DNA of 64,000 nucleotides. Origin: Stackebrandtia nassauensis DSM 44728 (GTDB taxonomy: Bacteria > Actinomycetota > Actinomycetes > Mycobacteriales > Micromonosporaceae). Where the stretch lies: the NCBI RefSeq assembly GCF_000024545.1, contig NC_013947.1:3844001-3908000 (forward strand), read 5' to 3'. Below, one piece after another: positions 24,157 through 32,969 of this stretch (position 1 is the stretch's first letter; each line of letters opens with the position of its first letter). The position numbers were made by a program, and so were the translations under genes. The notes under the pieces are model-generated. The model saw only the letters and a list, made by a program, of their open reading frames with translations. It was not told the origin of the DNA and did no database searches.

Positions 24157-26430
24157 ATGAATGCGAATGGATTCACCATCGGCTGCGGTCGTCTGCTGCG
24201 TGCCCATCGGTTGCGGGCCGGTCTGGCCCAAGAGGATCTCGCCCGGATCTCGGGGGTGAGTGTGCGCGGCATTCGGATGATCGAGAACGAGCAGCGACGA
24301 CCACGGGTGTCCACAGTACGCACTGTGGCACAGTCGCTGCGGTTGTCCGAAGCCGACAGACTCACCCTTATGGAGGCGGCCCAGCCGGATTCTCGTCCCC
24401 CGCAAAAGCCCGAGAACCACCCGCGCCGTGTGGTTCCCAGGCAGCTGCCCGCATCGCCACGCGGGTTCGTCGCGCGGGAAGCCGAGCTCGGTCGACTGGA
24501 CGCGGCACTGAAGCCGCCCACGAGTCTGTTGTGTAGTGTCACCGGGTTGGGTGGTATGGGAAAGACCTGGCTGGCGGTGCACTGGGCCACCACCCGGCTC
24601 GACCGTTTTCCCGACGGCCAGTTGTATGTGAACCTGCGTGGCTTCGACCCTGTCACCGAGCCGACTCCCCCGTACGTGGGGCTGCGCGCCATGGTGTCCG
24701 CTTTGGGGGTTCCGGTGGACAGTGTGCCCGCCGACGTCGATGAACTGGCGGCGCTGTTTCGCAGCATCACTGCGGACAAGCGCCTGCTCATGGTGCTGGA
24801 CAATGCCCGTGACGCGGCCCAGGTGGCGCCGATGTTGCCTGGCGGCGATGGAAGCGCCGCTGTTGTCACCAGTCGTTCGTCGCTGTGCGAACTGGTGACC
24901 GAGTACGGTGCCCGCTCGCTGCGTCTCGGTGGTTTGACCGCCGACGACTCCCGGCGGTTGCTTGGCGAACAATGGGATGCCGAACGCATCGCTCGCGAGC
25001 CCGACGCGGTGGAGGGGCTGATCAGCCGTTGTGCCGGGCTTCCGCTGGCTTTGGGAATCGTTGCGGCACACGGAGTCCTCAACCCCGATCACCCGTTGGG
25101 CACCATCTATCGAAACCTGGTGGACGACAGCGCTAACTCCGCTGAGGACGGTGATGACATCGTCGACGACATTCGCGTGGTCTTCGATACCTCGCTGCGT
25201 CTGGTCGGCGGCGATGCCTCCCGGTTGTTCGATCTGCTCGGACTGGCGTCCGGCAGCGGCATCGACGTGTACGCGGCGGCCAGCCTCGCTGGCCTGCCGG
25301 TGCCCGCCGCACGCGGTGCGCTTCGGGAGTTGGAGAACGCGCACCTGGTCTCGCGGGACTCCCCCGGCCGGTACCGCATGCACGATCTCACGTATCGATT
25401 CGCGGCGGCGCGGAGCTCGGCTGTCATCGACGAACCGGAGACGGTGGCGGCGCTGCACAGGCTCATCAACCACTACATTTTGACCGGGTATCGGGCCGGT
25501 GATGCCATGCAGCAAGGCGATGCGCCCGTCACCGAGAACATCGGCCTCACACCGCGATGCGTGATCACACCGATGGCCGATCGCGCCGCGGCCTTTGACT
25601 GGGTACGCCGTGAGATCGAGGATTTTCCGCGATACCAAGCGATCGCGCTCGCCCATGGTTGGTACGAAACGGCCTGGCGAGTGGCCGACTGCACCCGGCT
25701 CTTCATCGACGAGGACGCCATCAATGCGGTGGCCGAGCAGGAGCTGTGGCGGGTCGCGATTGACGCCGCCGAACACCTGGGTCCCATGCATCTGGCCCGG
25801 GCACAGTCGCGGTTCGGCAATCTTCGTCTCAAAACCGACCCGAGTGATTCCGAGGCTGTGGATCTCATGCTCAAGGCGGCGGACTTGGCCGCGGCGAGCG
25901 GCGAAGTGGCCGAATGCGCGCGAACACATTTCATGCTGGCCCACCGGTTTCAACACAATGGACAGAAAGCGCAAGCCATCGTCCATGCGAAACTGGCCCT
26001 CGCATTCCTGACGGAAACCGAAGAGCCGGTCATGATCGCGCGGGTCCATAACATGATCAGCTGGACTCTGGGTAGCGCGGGCCGGTTTCACGACGCCCGA
26101 AGACACGGTGAACTGGCTTTGGCCATCGCCCGCGAATACGGGCTCTCCCACACCGAAGCCACGGTGCTGGGAACACTGGGGTCCAATTCCCACAAAGCCG
26201 GTCGACATGCCCAAGCCGAACGACTACTTCGGCGGGCCTACACCATTCACTCCACAATGGCACAGAATCCGTGGTCCGCGATAAGCCTTGAAAACCTGGG
26301 CGACGTCCTCGCCGACTCACGACACCCCGACCAGGCAAGCGAAGCGTGGCGCCGAGCGACCATCCTTTTCGAACAGACATTTCGCATCAAGGACGCCGAG
26401 CGAGTGCGCACGAAACTCGATTCCCTGTGA
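24157..26430 (+). CDS. XRE / NB-ARC / TPR signalling regulator (STAND ATPase)
   Basis: The 757-residue protein has an N-terminal XRE helix-turn-helix (residues 8-70), an NB-ARC ATPase with Walker A GLGGMGKTW near residue 130 and Walker B LLMVLDNA, a winged-helix segment, and C-terminal TPR-like helices (residues 480-757). These proteins are large regulators that oligomerise after a signal reaches the TPR part. The target is unknown; no biosynthetic cluster is adjacent. It ends 20 bp before the convergent MBL gene. Confidence 0.9.
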   Translation: MNANGFTIGCGRLLRAHRLRAGLAQEDLARISGVSVRGIRMIENEQRRPRVSTVRTVAQSLRLSEADRLTLMEAAQPDSRPPQKPENHPRRVVPRQLPASPRGFVAREAELGRLDAALKPPTSLLCSVTGLGGMGKTWLAVHWATTRLDRFPDGQLYVNLRGFDPVTEPTPPYVGLRAMVSALGVPVDSVPADVDELAALFRSITADKRLLMVLDNARDAAQVAPMLPGGDGSAAVVTSRSSLCELVTEYGARSLRLGGLTADDSRRLLGEQWDAERIAREPDAVEGLISRCAGLPLALGIVAAHGVLNPDHPLGTIYRNLVDDSANSAEDGDDIVDDIRVVFDTSLRLVGGDASRLFDLLGLASGSGIDVYAAASLAGLPVPAARGALRELENAHLVSRDSPGRYRMHDLTYRFAAARSSAVIDEPETVAALHRLINHYILTGYRAGDAMQQGDAPVTENIGLTPRCVITPMADRAAAFDWVRREIEDFPRYQAIALAHGWYETAWRVADCTRLFIDEDAINAVAEQELWRVAIDAAEHLGPMHLARAQSRFGNLRLKTDPSDSEAVDLMLKAADLAAASGEVAECARTHFMLAHRFQHNGQKAQAIVHAKLALAFLTETEEPVMIARVHNMISWTLGSAGRFHDARRHGELALAIAREYGLSHTEATVLGTLGSNSHKAGRHAQAERLLRRAYTIHSTMAQNPWSAISLENLGDVLADSRHPDQASEAWRRATILFEQTFRIKDAERVRTKLDSL

Positions 26431-26449
26431 TCGGTTCCGCGCCGAAGTG

Positions 26450-27310
26450 TTAGTGGCCGCGATGGATGATGAACCGGTCGTAGCGGTGGATCCCGGGAGA
26501 GTCACCGATGGCCTCGATGGCTTCACAGACGTCGTTCACGTCGGATACGGACAGCTGGAGTGGCGGCTCTTCGGGCTGATAGACAGTCCTGATCGGATAG
26601 TCTTCGCTGGGGGTGCGCGACATTTCGATGTGGCATCCGAGGACGTGTGTCACGGGGTGGTTGGCGCAAAACTCGCGCAGTTTGGTGAAAGTGGTGCCGA
26701 AATCCTGCCAGTCGTCGACGTACAGACGGCCGGGGTACAGGGTGTCGCCGGTCAGCAGCAGACCGGTGTGCGGGTCGTAGAAGACCGTCGCCGAGGGGTG
26801 GTGTCCCGGGCCGGGGATGACCTCCAAGCGTCGTCCGCCCAGGTCCAGGGTGCGGGAGGTGTCGGGCCAGTCGGTGAATCCGTAGAACTCGACCACCTCG
26901 TCCAGATCCGTGCCGACGACCACTGTGTTGGGACGATCGGTGAACTGACCGTCCGCCGCCTTGTGATCGCCGTGCCCGTGAGTGTGGGCGACCAGCAGGC
27001 CGTAGTCAGGGCGCGGGTGCCGCTCCAGCCACCGGTCGATATGCGCGTCGACCGTGGCGCGCAACGGAAAGAACCGCTCCTTCGGGGTGGCGCCGGTGTC
27101 GATCAGGACCGCCCGGTCGTTGCCGAACAGCAGGAACATGAACGGTGCCTCGTAGTGCACGGCCTTGTTCTGCCGCATGATCACCGTGTGCTCGCTGTAG
27201 TGGTGCGACTGGATCTCGTCGGCCGTGTCGTGTTTGGCCGACGGCGAACCGGCGTGCCAGGCGACGTCGAGGTCACCGGCCACCGGAGCGCCACGGTCGA
27301 AATCGATCAT
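26450..27310 (-). CDS. Metallo-beta-lactamase-fold hydrolase
   Basis: The 286-residue protein contains the metal-binding motif HTHGHGDH near residue 108 and further ligands at PGHH and GDT (LLLTGDTLYPGRLY), so a dinuclear metal site is expected. Known relatives hydrolyse thioesters, lactones or phosphodiesters; the substrate here cannot be told. The start ATG at 27308-27310 is 20 bp after the response-regulator stop on the same strand, so it may be part of that operon. Confidence 0.87.
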   Translation of the reverse strand: MIDFDRGAPVAGDLDVAWHAGSPSAKHDTADEIQSHHYSEHTVIMRQNKAVHYEAPFMFLLFGNDRAVLIDTGATPKERFFPLRATVDAHIDRWLERHPRPDYGLLVAHTHGHGDHKAADGQFTDRPNTVVVGTDLDEVVEFYGFTDWPDTSRTLDLGGRRLEVIPGPGHHPSATVFYDPHTGLLLTGDTLYPGRLYVDDWQDFGTTFTKLREFCANHPVTHVLGCHIEMSRTPSEDYPIRTVYQPEEPPLQLSVSDVNDVCEAIEAIGDSPGIHRYDRFIIHRGH

Positions 27311-27330
27311 GGTCGAACCCTAATGTCGTG

Positions 27331-27978
27331 TCAGACGCGGCCGGTCTCGTGGGCCCACATGGCGACTTCGACCCGGTTACGGGCGCCGAGCTTTCGCATG
27401 AGACTGGCGAGGTGGGCTTTGACGGTGCTTTGGGTGATGTAGAGCTCGCTGGCGATCTCATTGTTGGTGCGGCCCTGGGCTACCGACACGAGGACTTCCT
27501 CCTCGCGGGCGGTGAGCCGTTCTATCGGCTGTGGCGGTGGTGAGGTGTGTGTTTGGGCGAACGCCGCGATCAGTCGGACCGTCACGCTGGGTGCGATCAG
27601 GGCGTTGCCGTCGGCGGCGGCGTGGATGGCCTGGGTCAGCAGGGCGGGTCCGGCGTCCTTGAGCAGGAACCCGCGGGCGCCGGCTTTGAGCGCCTCGTGG
27701 ACATACTCGTCGAGGTCGAAGGTGGTGATGACCACGATCGGCAGGGGGTCGGTGACGTCGGGGCCGGCGAGGCGTCGGGTGGCTTCGATGCCGTCCATCA
27801 GTGGCATGCGGATGTCGAACAGGCCGACGTCGGGGCGCAACTGGAGCGCCAGGCGGACGGCTTCGCGCCCGTCGGCGGCCGCGCCGACCACTTCGATGTC
27901 GGGCTGGGCGTCGAGCAGCATCGTCAGCCCGGTGCGCACGATGGGCTGGTCGTCGGCGATGAGCACCCTGATACTCAT
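27331..27978 (-). CDS. NarL/LuxR-family response regulator
   Basis: The receiver domain has the acidic pair DD near residue 9 and phospho-acceptor Asp in LFDIRMP (about residue 55), followed by a C-terminal LuxR-type helix-turn-helix (LTAREEEVLVSVAQGRTNNEIA). ATG 27976-27978 overlaps the kinase stop by one base (TGATG), and GTG 27981 is a possible earlier start. It is the partner of the histidine kinase directly upstream. Confidence 0.93.
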   Translation of the reverse strand: MSIRVLIADDQPIVRTGLTMLLDAQPDIEVVGAAADGREAVRLALQLRPDVGLFDIRMPLMDGIEATRRLAGPDVTDPLPIVVITTFDLDEYVHEALKAGARGFLLKDAGPALLTQAIHAAADGNALIAPSVTVRLIAAFAQTHTSPPPQPIERLTAREEEVLVSVAQGRTNNEIASELYITQSTVKAHLASLMRKLGARNRVEVAMWAHETGRV

Positions 27979-29120
27979 CACGGCGTCCCGGTTCGGGGCA
28001 GGACCGCCTCCACCCGCCAGCCCCGCTCGGCGGTGGGGCCCGCGTGGAAGGTGCCGCCGAGCAGACAGGCGCGTTCCCGCATGCCCACCAGGCCGTAGCC
28101 GGCTGGGGCGCGGCCGCCAGCCGCGGAGCCGTCGTCGTCGATGGTCAGCCGTACCCGGTCGGCGTCGCCGGTGACGGCGACGGTGACCTGGGTCGCGTGG
28201 CGGGCGTGCCGTCGCGCGTTGGTGATGGATTCCTGGGCCAGGCGGTAGATCGCGGCCCCGACCGCCGGGCTGAGGTCGTCGAACTCGCCGGACAGTGTCA
28301 CCGCGACGCGGGGACGCGTGTGGCCATCGGTGGCGAGCTGCTCGACCTCGGCCACGCCGGGCTGCGGCGCGAACCCGGTGTCAGGTGGAGCGCGGAGCAC
28401 GCCGACGATGGCGCGCAGCTCGGTGAGGGTGCGGGTCGCCGCGTCCTCGATGATGGCCAGGGCCTCGGCGGCACGCTCGGGGCGGGAGGCGGCGATGGCT
28501 CGTCCTGCCTGGGCCTGGATGGCGATGCCCGAGACGTGGTGGGCGACGGTGTCGTGGAGTTCGCGAGCCAGCAGTTCGCGTTCGCGGGCCCTGGCTTGGT
28601 CGAGGTCGCGGACGCGGACCTTCGCGCGATAGCGGATCGCGGCGCCGAGCGCGGCGGCGAACAGGAAGAACGCGTACCCCGCGACCAGCTCCACCACGTT
28701 GGTCGATTCGGCGACGCAGGTGATGGCCAGCCAGACCAGGATGATGCCGAGGCCGCCCGCGGCTTCCCGACCGGAGCCCCACCGGAACAGGGCGTAGGCG
28801 ATGACCAGGGTGGCCGCGACACTCGAGGGCAGGGTGCCTGGCGATTCGGTGAGGACTCGGACGGTGTCGACCACCGTCACCGTGCCGAAGGCCACCGCGG
28901 TCACGACGAGCGGGTGCGTACGTCGCCACGGAAGGGGGACGACGACCGCGAGTGCGGCGATGAACAGCAGCGGGAGTGGCGCCATGTCCTCGCGGAGCAC
29001 CGCTTCCAGCACGGTCGAGCAGATCAGTACCGCGACCAGGGCCCAGTCCCGCGGCCCCCGGGGCGGGGCATTCGCGGGTCGAGGTTCGACCCACAGCGAG
29101 CGCAGTGCGTTGGCGGCCAT
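27978..29120 (-). CDS. Sensor histidine kinase, HisKA_3 type
   Basis: The 380-residue protein has five to six N-terminal membrane helices, a short coiled linker, the HisKA_3 box ELHDTVAHH with phospho-acceptor His189, and a C-terminal HATPase domain (AQESITNARRHA N-box and GYGLVGMRER G-box). There is no extracellular sensor domain of note, as in DesK-like kinases that sense the membrane. It is coupled to the response regulator gene. The divergent DUF6326 gene is a possible target by position. Confidence 0.92.
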   Translation of the reverse strand: MAANALRSLWVEPRPANAPPRGPRDWALVAVLICSTVLEAVLREDMAPLPLLFIAALAVVVPLPWRRTHPLVVTAVAFGTVTVVDTVRVLTESPGTLPSSVAATLVIAYALFRWGSGREAAGGLGIILVWLAITCVAESTNVVELVAGYAFFLFAAALGAAIRYRAKVRVRDLDQARARERELLARELHDTVAHHVSGIAIQAQAGRAIAASRPERAAEALAIIEDAATRTLTELRAIVGVLRAPPDTGFAPQPGVAEVEQLATDGHTRPRVAVTLSGEFDDLSPAVGAAIYRLAQESITNARRHARHATQVTVAVTGDADRVRLTIDDDGSAAGGRAPAGYGLVGMRERACLLGGTFHAGPTAERGWRVEAVLPRTGTP

Positions 29121-29281
29121 CTGATCAGCCTAAGCAGGCCGCGTGCTGGGCGTATCCGCCCAAAGTACAAGAGCTCGGCTATACCTACGACCAGAACGGA
29201 TCAGGCTCCCGGGCTGATGTGCCCGCCGGTGGCATCGGTGAAGGTGGAAACACCCACTCAATCAAGCCAAGGAGCATGGTG

Positions 29282-29755
29282 ATGAGAACCTCTCAATCCC
29301 CCACCGCACTGAGCAATCCGTCGTCCCCGAGCACGCTGGAAGATCTGCGCATGCCCGTGAAGGCCAAACTCGCGGCAGCATGGACCAGCTTCATGTTCCT
29401 CTACATCTACGTCGACTACCTCGCCTTGTACAAGCCCGGCTTCCTCGACGACCTCCTGGCCGGCATCGTCTACGAGTTCAACACCGGCCCCACCTTTGTC
29501 GCCATCGCGCTCACGCTCATGGCCATCCCGATCCTCATGATCGTGCTGTCCATGACACTGCCCGCCCGTGTCAACCGCATCGCCAACCTCGTCGTCGCGA
29601 CGCTCTACATCCCCATCACGGTGTTCAACGCGGCATCGGAGACCTGGACCTACGCCTACTTCTACGCCCTCTCCATCGGACTCGAGACGCTGCTTTTGGT
29701 CTTCATCCTGCGCTCCGCCTGGACCTGGCCACGCCGCACGCCGCAGCAGGCGTGA
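29282..29755 (+). CDS. DUF6326-like membrane protein
   Basis: The 157-residue protein has four membrane helices; the motif SFMFLYIYVDYLALYKPGF and the conserved ALTLMAIPILMIVLS helix match DUF6326. The function is unknown. AAGGAG at 29269-29274 gives 7-nt spacing to ATG 29282; ATG 29276 is in frame but too close. It diverges from the two-component system and precedes an S33 peptidase gene. Confidence 0.8.
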   Translation: MRTSQSPTALSNPSSPSTLEDLRMPVKAKLAAAWTSFMFLYIYVDYLALYKPGFLDDLLAGIVYEFNTGPTFVAIALTLMAIPILMIVLSMTLPARVNRIANLVVATLYIPITVFNAASETWTYAYFYALSIGLETLLLVFILRSAWTWPRRTPQQA

Positions 29756-29796
29756 CTGCCCAACCCCCGCCCACGTCACCTGTCAGGATGGGCTTC

Positions 29797-31035
29797 ATGT
29801 CGGCCACATTCCACATTCCCGGACTGATCCTCACCGAGCACGAGTTCCAGGTACCGCTGGACCACTCCCGGCCGGACGGCCAACGCATCACCGTGTTCGC
29901 GCGCGAGGTCGCCGACCCCAAGGGCCGCGACCGGCCGTTCCTGGTCTTCCTCCAGGGTGGACCCGGCCAGGAGGCGCCTCGGCCACACGGGGTGCCGTAT
30001 CAGCCGGGCTGGCTGGATCGCGCGCTCGCCGACTACCGGGTGCTGATGCTCGACCAGCGCGGCACCGGCCGCTCCACCCCGGTCGGCGATCTGGCGGGTA
30101 TGACACCGCAGGAACAGGCCGACTACTTGACGCACTTTCGCGCCGATGCGATCGTTCGCGACGCCGAATGGATCCGCGCCGCGTTGGGCGTTGACTCGTG
30201 GAGTGTGCTGGGTCAGTCCTTCGGTGGTTTCTGCTGCCTGAACTACCTGTCCCAGGCGCCCGAAGGACTGCGGGAGGTCTTCTTCACCGGGGGTGTTCCC
30301 CCGGTGGGGCGTCATCCCGACGACGTGTACCGCAACACCTACGTCACGATGCGGGAACGCAATCGCCGCTACTACCAACGCTATCCGGGCGACCGGGATC
30401 GGGTGGCGGCGATTGTGGACCGTCTTGAGGCCGGTGATCTTCGGCTTCCCGACGGGGATGTGCTCACCGCTCGCCGGTTCCGGCAGATCGGCAACATGCT
30501 GGGGATGAGCGACGGCGCGGAACGACTGCACTACATTGTGGAACGCGACCCCGACTCCCCGGCGTTTCGGCACGATGTCGCCGCGGCGATGCCGTTCTCC
30601 GGCCGCAATCCGCTGTACGCGGTCATCCACGAATCCAGTTACGCCGACGGACATGCCACCCGATGGTCCGCGCAACGGACGCTGCCCGCCGACTTCGAGT
30701 CGGACCAGACGTTGTTCACCGGCGAACACGTCTACAGCTGGATGTTCACCGACTACCGCGAACTGGCGCCGCTGCGGGAGGCGGCCGAGATCCTGGCGGA
30801 ACACGAATGGCCGGTCCTGTACGACGCCGAGCGGCTGCGCGCCTGCGAGGTTCCGTGCGCCGCCGCCATCTACGCCGAGGACGCTTACGTCGATCGGGTG
30901 TACTCCGAGGAGACTGCCGCGCTCATCCCGACGATGCGGTCCTGGCTCACCAACGAGTTCGAGCACAATGGGCTGCGAGCCGCCGGTGACCGGGTACTCG
31001 ACCGGCTGATCGCTCTCACCAACGGATACGCGTAG
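29797..31035 (+). CDS. Proline iminopeptidase-like S33 hydrolase
   Basis: The protein has the alpha/beta-hydrolase layout of cytosolic prolyl aminopeptidases (EC 3.4.11.5 group): oxyanion motif QGGPG, LDQRGTGRSTP, nucleophile in GQSFGG, Asp near AIYAEDAYVD and His near TNEFEHNGLR. At 412 residues the length is typical. AGGA at 29785-29788 fits the ATG at 29797; ATG 29788 would overlap that site. There is no signal peptide. Confidence 0.88.
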   Translation: MSATFHIPGLILTEHEFQVPLDHSRPDGQRITVFAREVADPKGRDRPFLVFLQGGPGQEAPRPHGVPYQPGWLDRALADYRVLMLDQRGTGRSTPVGDLAGMTPQEQADYLTHFRADAIVRDAEWIRAALGVDSWSVLGQSFGGFCCLNYLSQAPEGLREVFFTGGVPPVGRHPDDVYRNTYVTMRERNRRYYQRYPGDRDRVAAIVDRLEAGDLRLPDGDVLTARRFRQIGNMLGMSDGAERLHYIVERDPDSPAFRHDVAAAMPFSGRNPLYAVIHESSYADGHATRWSAQRTLPADFESDQTLFTGEHVYSWMFTDYRELAPLREAAEILAEHEWPVLYDAERLRACEVPCAAAIYAEDAYVDRVYSEETAALIPTMRSWLTNEFEHNGLRAAGDRVLDRLIALTNGYA

Positions 31036-31277
31036 CTGCCGCGACGCGAGGGTGCCCCACGCCCCCCCAACACTCTGGTCGGTACAGCCGTGTGATCGAA
31101 CGATTGTGGTACGTTCTTGCTGGGTTTTCGATGTGACCCGCTGCTCGCACCGGGGTCTCTCGGCATGGTGAAGACATCGACGACAACGCCACCCACAGGT
31201 TCCCGTAATCACGGTGCCCACGGACGGCAACGCGAGCACCGACCGTCAAGGACAGGGCACCGGGAAAGACGGTGAAC

Positions 31278-31808
31278 ATGACCACCACCATCTCCGACGC
31301 CAAAACCGCCGCCCGCGTACTTCGCCAATGCCTCGCCGACGACGGCTTCGAGCTGAGTCACAGCCGGGCGCTGGAAATCGTCGCCCAGCAACTCGGCTTC
31401 GCTGACTGGAACACCGCCAGCGCCAGTCTCACCGCGGCGCAGACAGACTCCGGTTCCGCCGTGGCGGTGCTCCGTATCCACGACACAGCCCTGGCACGCG
31501 GCTTCTACCTCGACTACCTCGGCTTCACCACCGAATGGGAACACCGGTTCGAGCAAGGCATGCCGGTCTATATGCGCATCCGTCGAGGCGAAACCGTGCT
31601 CGACCTGTCGGAGCATCACGGCGATGGCACCCCCGGCTCGGTGGTGTGGGTGCCGATCGGTGACCTGCGCTCCTTCCACGCCGAACTTTCTCGTCGGGCG
31701 CATCCCAACCTCCGTCCCGGCATCGAACGCGACGCCCCAGGCGGACCGACGATGGAGATCATCGATCCCTTCGGCAACGTGTTGCGCTTCTGCCAACCCT
31801 CCGAGTGA
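31278..31808 (+). CDS. Glyoxalase/bleomycin-resistance-fold (VOC) protein with N-terminal helical extension
   Basis: Residues 1-55 form a helical extension (TISDAKTAARVLRQCL and AQQLGFADWNTAS) found in the 'glyoxalase superfamily protein' group. Residues 63-175 are a VOC domain ending MEIIDPFGNVLRFCQ. Members include antibiotic-binding proteins and metal-dependent lyases; metal ligands here are uncertain. ATG 31278 is preferred over GTG 31272. It is convergent with the LysR gene across a strong terminator. Confidence 0.85.
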   Translation: MTTTISDAKTAARVLRQCLADDGFELSHSRALEIVAQQLGFADWNTASASLTAAQTDSGSAVAVLRIHDTALARGFYLDYLGFTTEWEHRFEQGMPVYMRIRRGETVLDLSEHHGDGTPGSVVWVPIGDLRSFHAELSRRAHPNLRPGIERDAPGGPTMEIIDPFGNVLRFCQPSE

Positions 31809-31827
31809 CCAGTGGCAACGCCCGCTG

Positions 31828-31873
31828 AACCTCGCCGTCAAGGTGCCCGCGGGGGCACGTTGACGGCGGGGTT
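31828..31873. terminator. Bidirectional terminator hairpin
   Basis: Two 21-nt arms (31828-31848 and 31853-31873) are complementary except at two positions, around the 4-nt loop GCGG. The hairpin lies exactly between the stops of the convergent VOC and LysR genes. Confidence 0.85.
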
Positions 31874-31876
31874 GGC

Positions 31877-32860
31877 TCAGCGCTGGGGACCGGGCGAGGG
31901 CTGGGTGGCGCGAGCGGTGATCCATTCGCGGTCGGCTTCGGGCATCCACACTCGCTCGCGGTCGGCGGCCTGATCCACCGGTACCAAGTGCCGGGCGTCG
32001 ACATGTTCCAGCAACAGGTCGACGGTCGCACGTGGGATCCGGGACGGCCAGATCGCCGCCCACGGAAACACCGGAACCGGATCCACAATGGGGATCGCTC
32101 GCAGGGGCGGGGGCGGCGGTTCCATGGCCAGACCGATGATGGTGCAGGCCGACGCGTCGTTTTCCGCGGTTTCCAGGAAGTGCGCGAAGCTCACGGTCGC
32201 ACGGGAGTCGCGGATGCCCACGTCGAACGTGGACTCGAACTCGGCCGCCAGCTGCCGCCATTGCGCGGGACTTCCGCCACCGGGAAACCACAGCTCCAAA
32301 TCAGACAGTTCTTGGGTCCGTACCCGCGGACGCCGCGCCAGGTGGTGCCCCGGGCCCGTCAGCAGGGCGAGCGGTTCCAACAGGGCCACGGCCCGCGACA
32401 GTTCCCTGGGCCAGGGCGTGGTGTTCGCGCGGCCGAAGGCGACGTCGACGTAACCGCCGAGCACCGCCTCCACCTGGGACGCGGGGATGTCGCGCGGTGC
32501 CGATCGGACGGTGAACCGTGGGTCGGCGGCGGCGCCGCGCAGCCACAGCTGCGGCGCCAGCGGTTCGTACAGGCCGTCGACGACGAGGGTGAGGCGCCGG
32601 TCCCCGTGCAGTTCTTCGACGGCAACGTCCCACGCGGCCACGATCGTTCGCGCGTGCGGCAGCAACCGCTGTCCGGCCGCCGTCAGTCGCACACCACCGG
32701 AATGCCGGTCGGCCAGTCGCAGCCCCAGGCGTCGCTCCAGTTGGGCCAGTCGCTTCGACACGCCCTGCTGGGTGAGCCGCAGCCGTTCAGCGGCCCGGCC
32801 GATGTGGCCGGTGCTGGCGATCGTGACGAAGGCCCGCAGCTGCGCGGTGTCGGTTTCCAC
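31877..32860 (-). CDS. LysR-family transcriptional regulator
   Basis: The 327-residue protein starts with the LysR winged helix (LRAFVTIASTGHIGRAAERLRLTQQGVSKRLAQLERRLG) followed by a substrate-binding-like effector domain (from LTLVVDGL). LysR regulators commonly control the divergent gene, which here is the MMPL exporter that starts 110 bp away. The effector is unknown. Confidence 0.92.
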   Translation of the reverse strand: METDTAQLRAFVTIASTGHIGRAAERLRLTQQGVSKRLAQLERRLGLRLADRHSGGVRLTAAGQRLLPHARTIVAAWDVAVEELHGDRRLTLVVDGLYEPLAPQLWLRGAAADPRFTVRSAPRDIPASQVEAVLGGYVDVAFGRANTTPWPRELSRAVALLEPLALLTGPGHHLARRPRVRTQELSDLELWFPGGGSPAQWRQLAAEFESTFDVGIRDSRATVSFAHFLETAENDASACTIIGLAMEPPPPPLRAIPIVDPVPVFPWAAIWPSRIPRATVDLLLEHVDARHLVPVDQAADRERVWMPEADREWITARATQPSPGPQR

Positions 32861-32969
32861 ACCCGCAGGCTGGCATCACAACCAATAGTTGTCAAGCTGC
32901 CGTCGTCGTTGTTGGACGTCGCGGCGGTGCCGGACTTCTACTGGGCGACGACGCCTGAAGGAGAGGTCC

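Noticed and set aside
24079-26214. Minus-strand 711-codon open frame
   Set aside because: Antisense to the NB-ARC regulator; no coherent domain order.
27331-29120. Two-component system as the DosR/DosS pair for the dormancy-like block
   Set aside because: The kinase has membrane helices and no GAF/haem domain, and it is 11 kb from the block.
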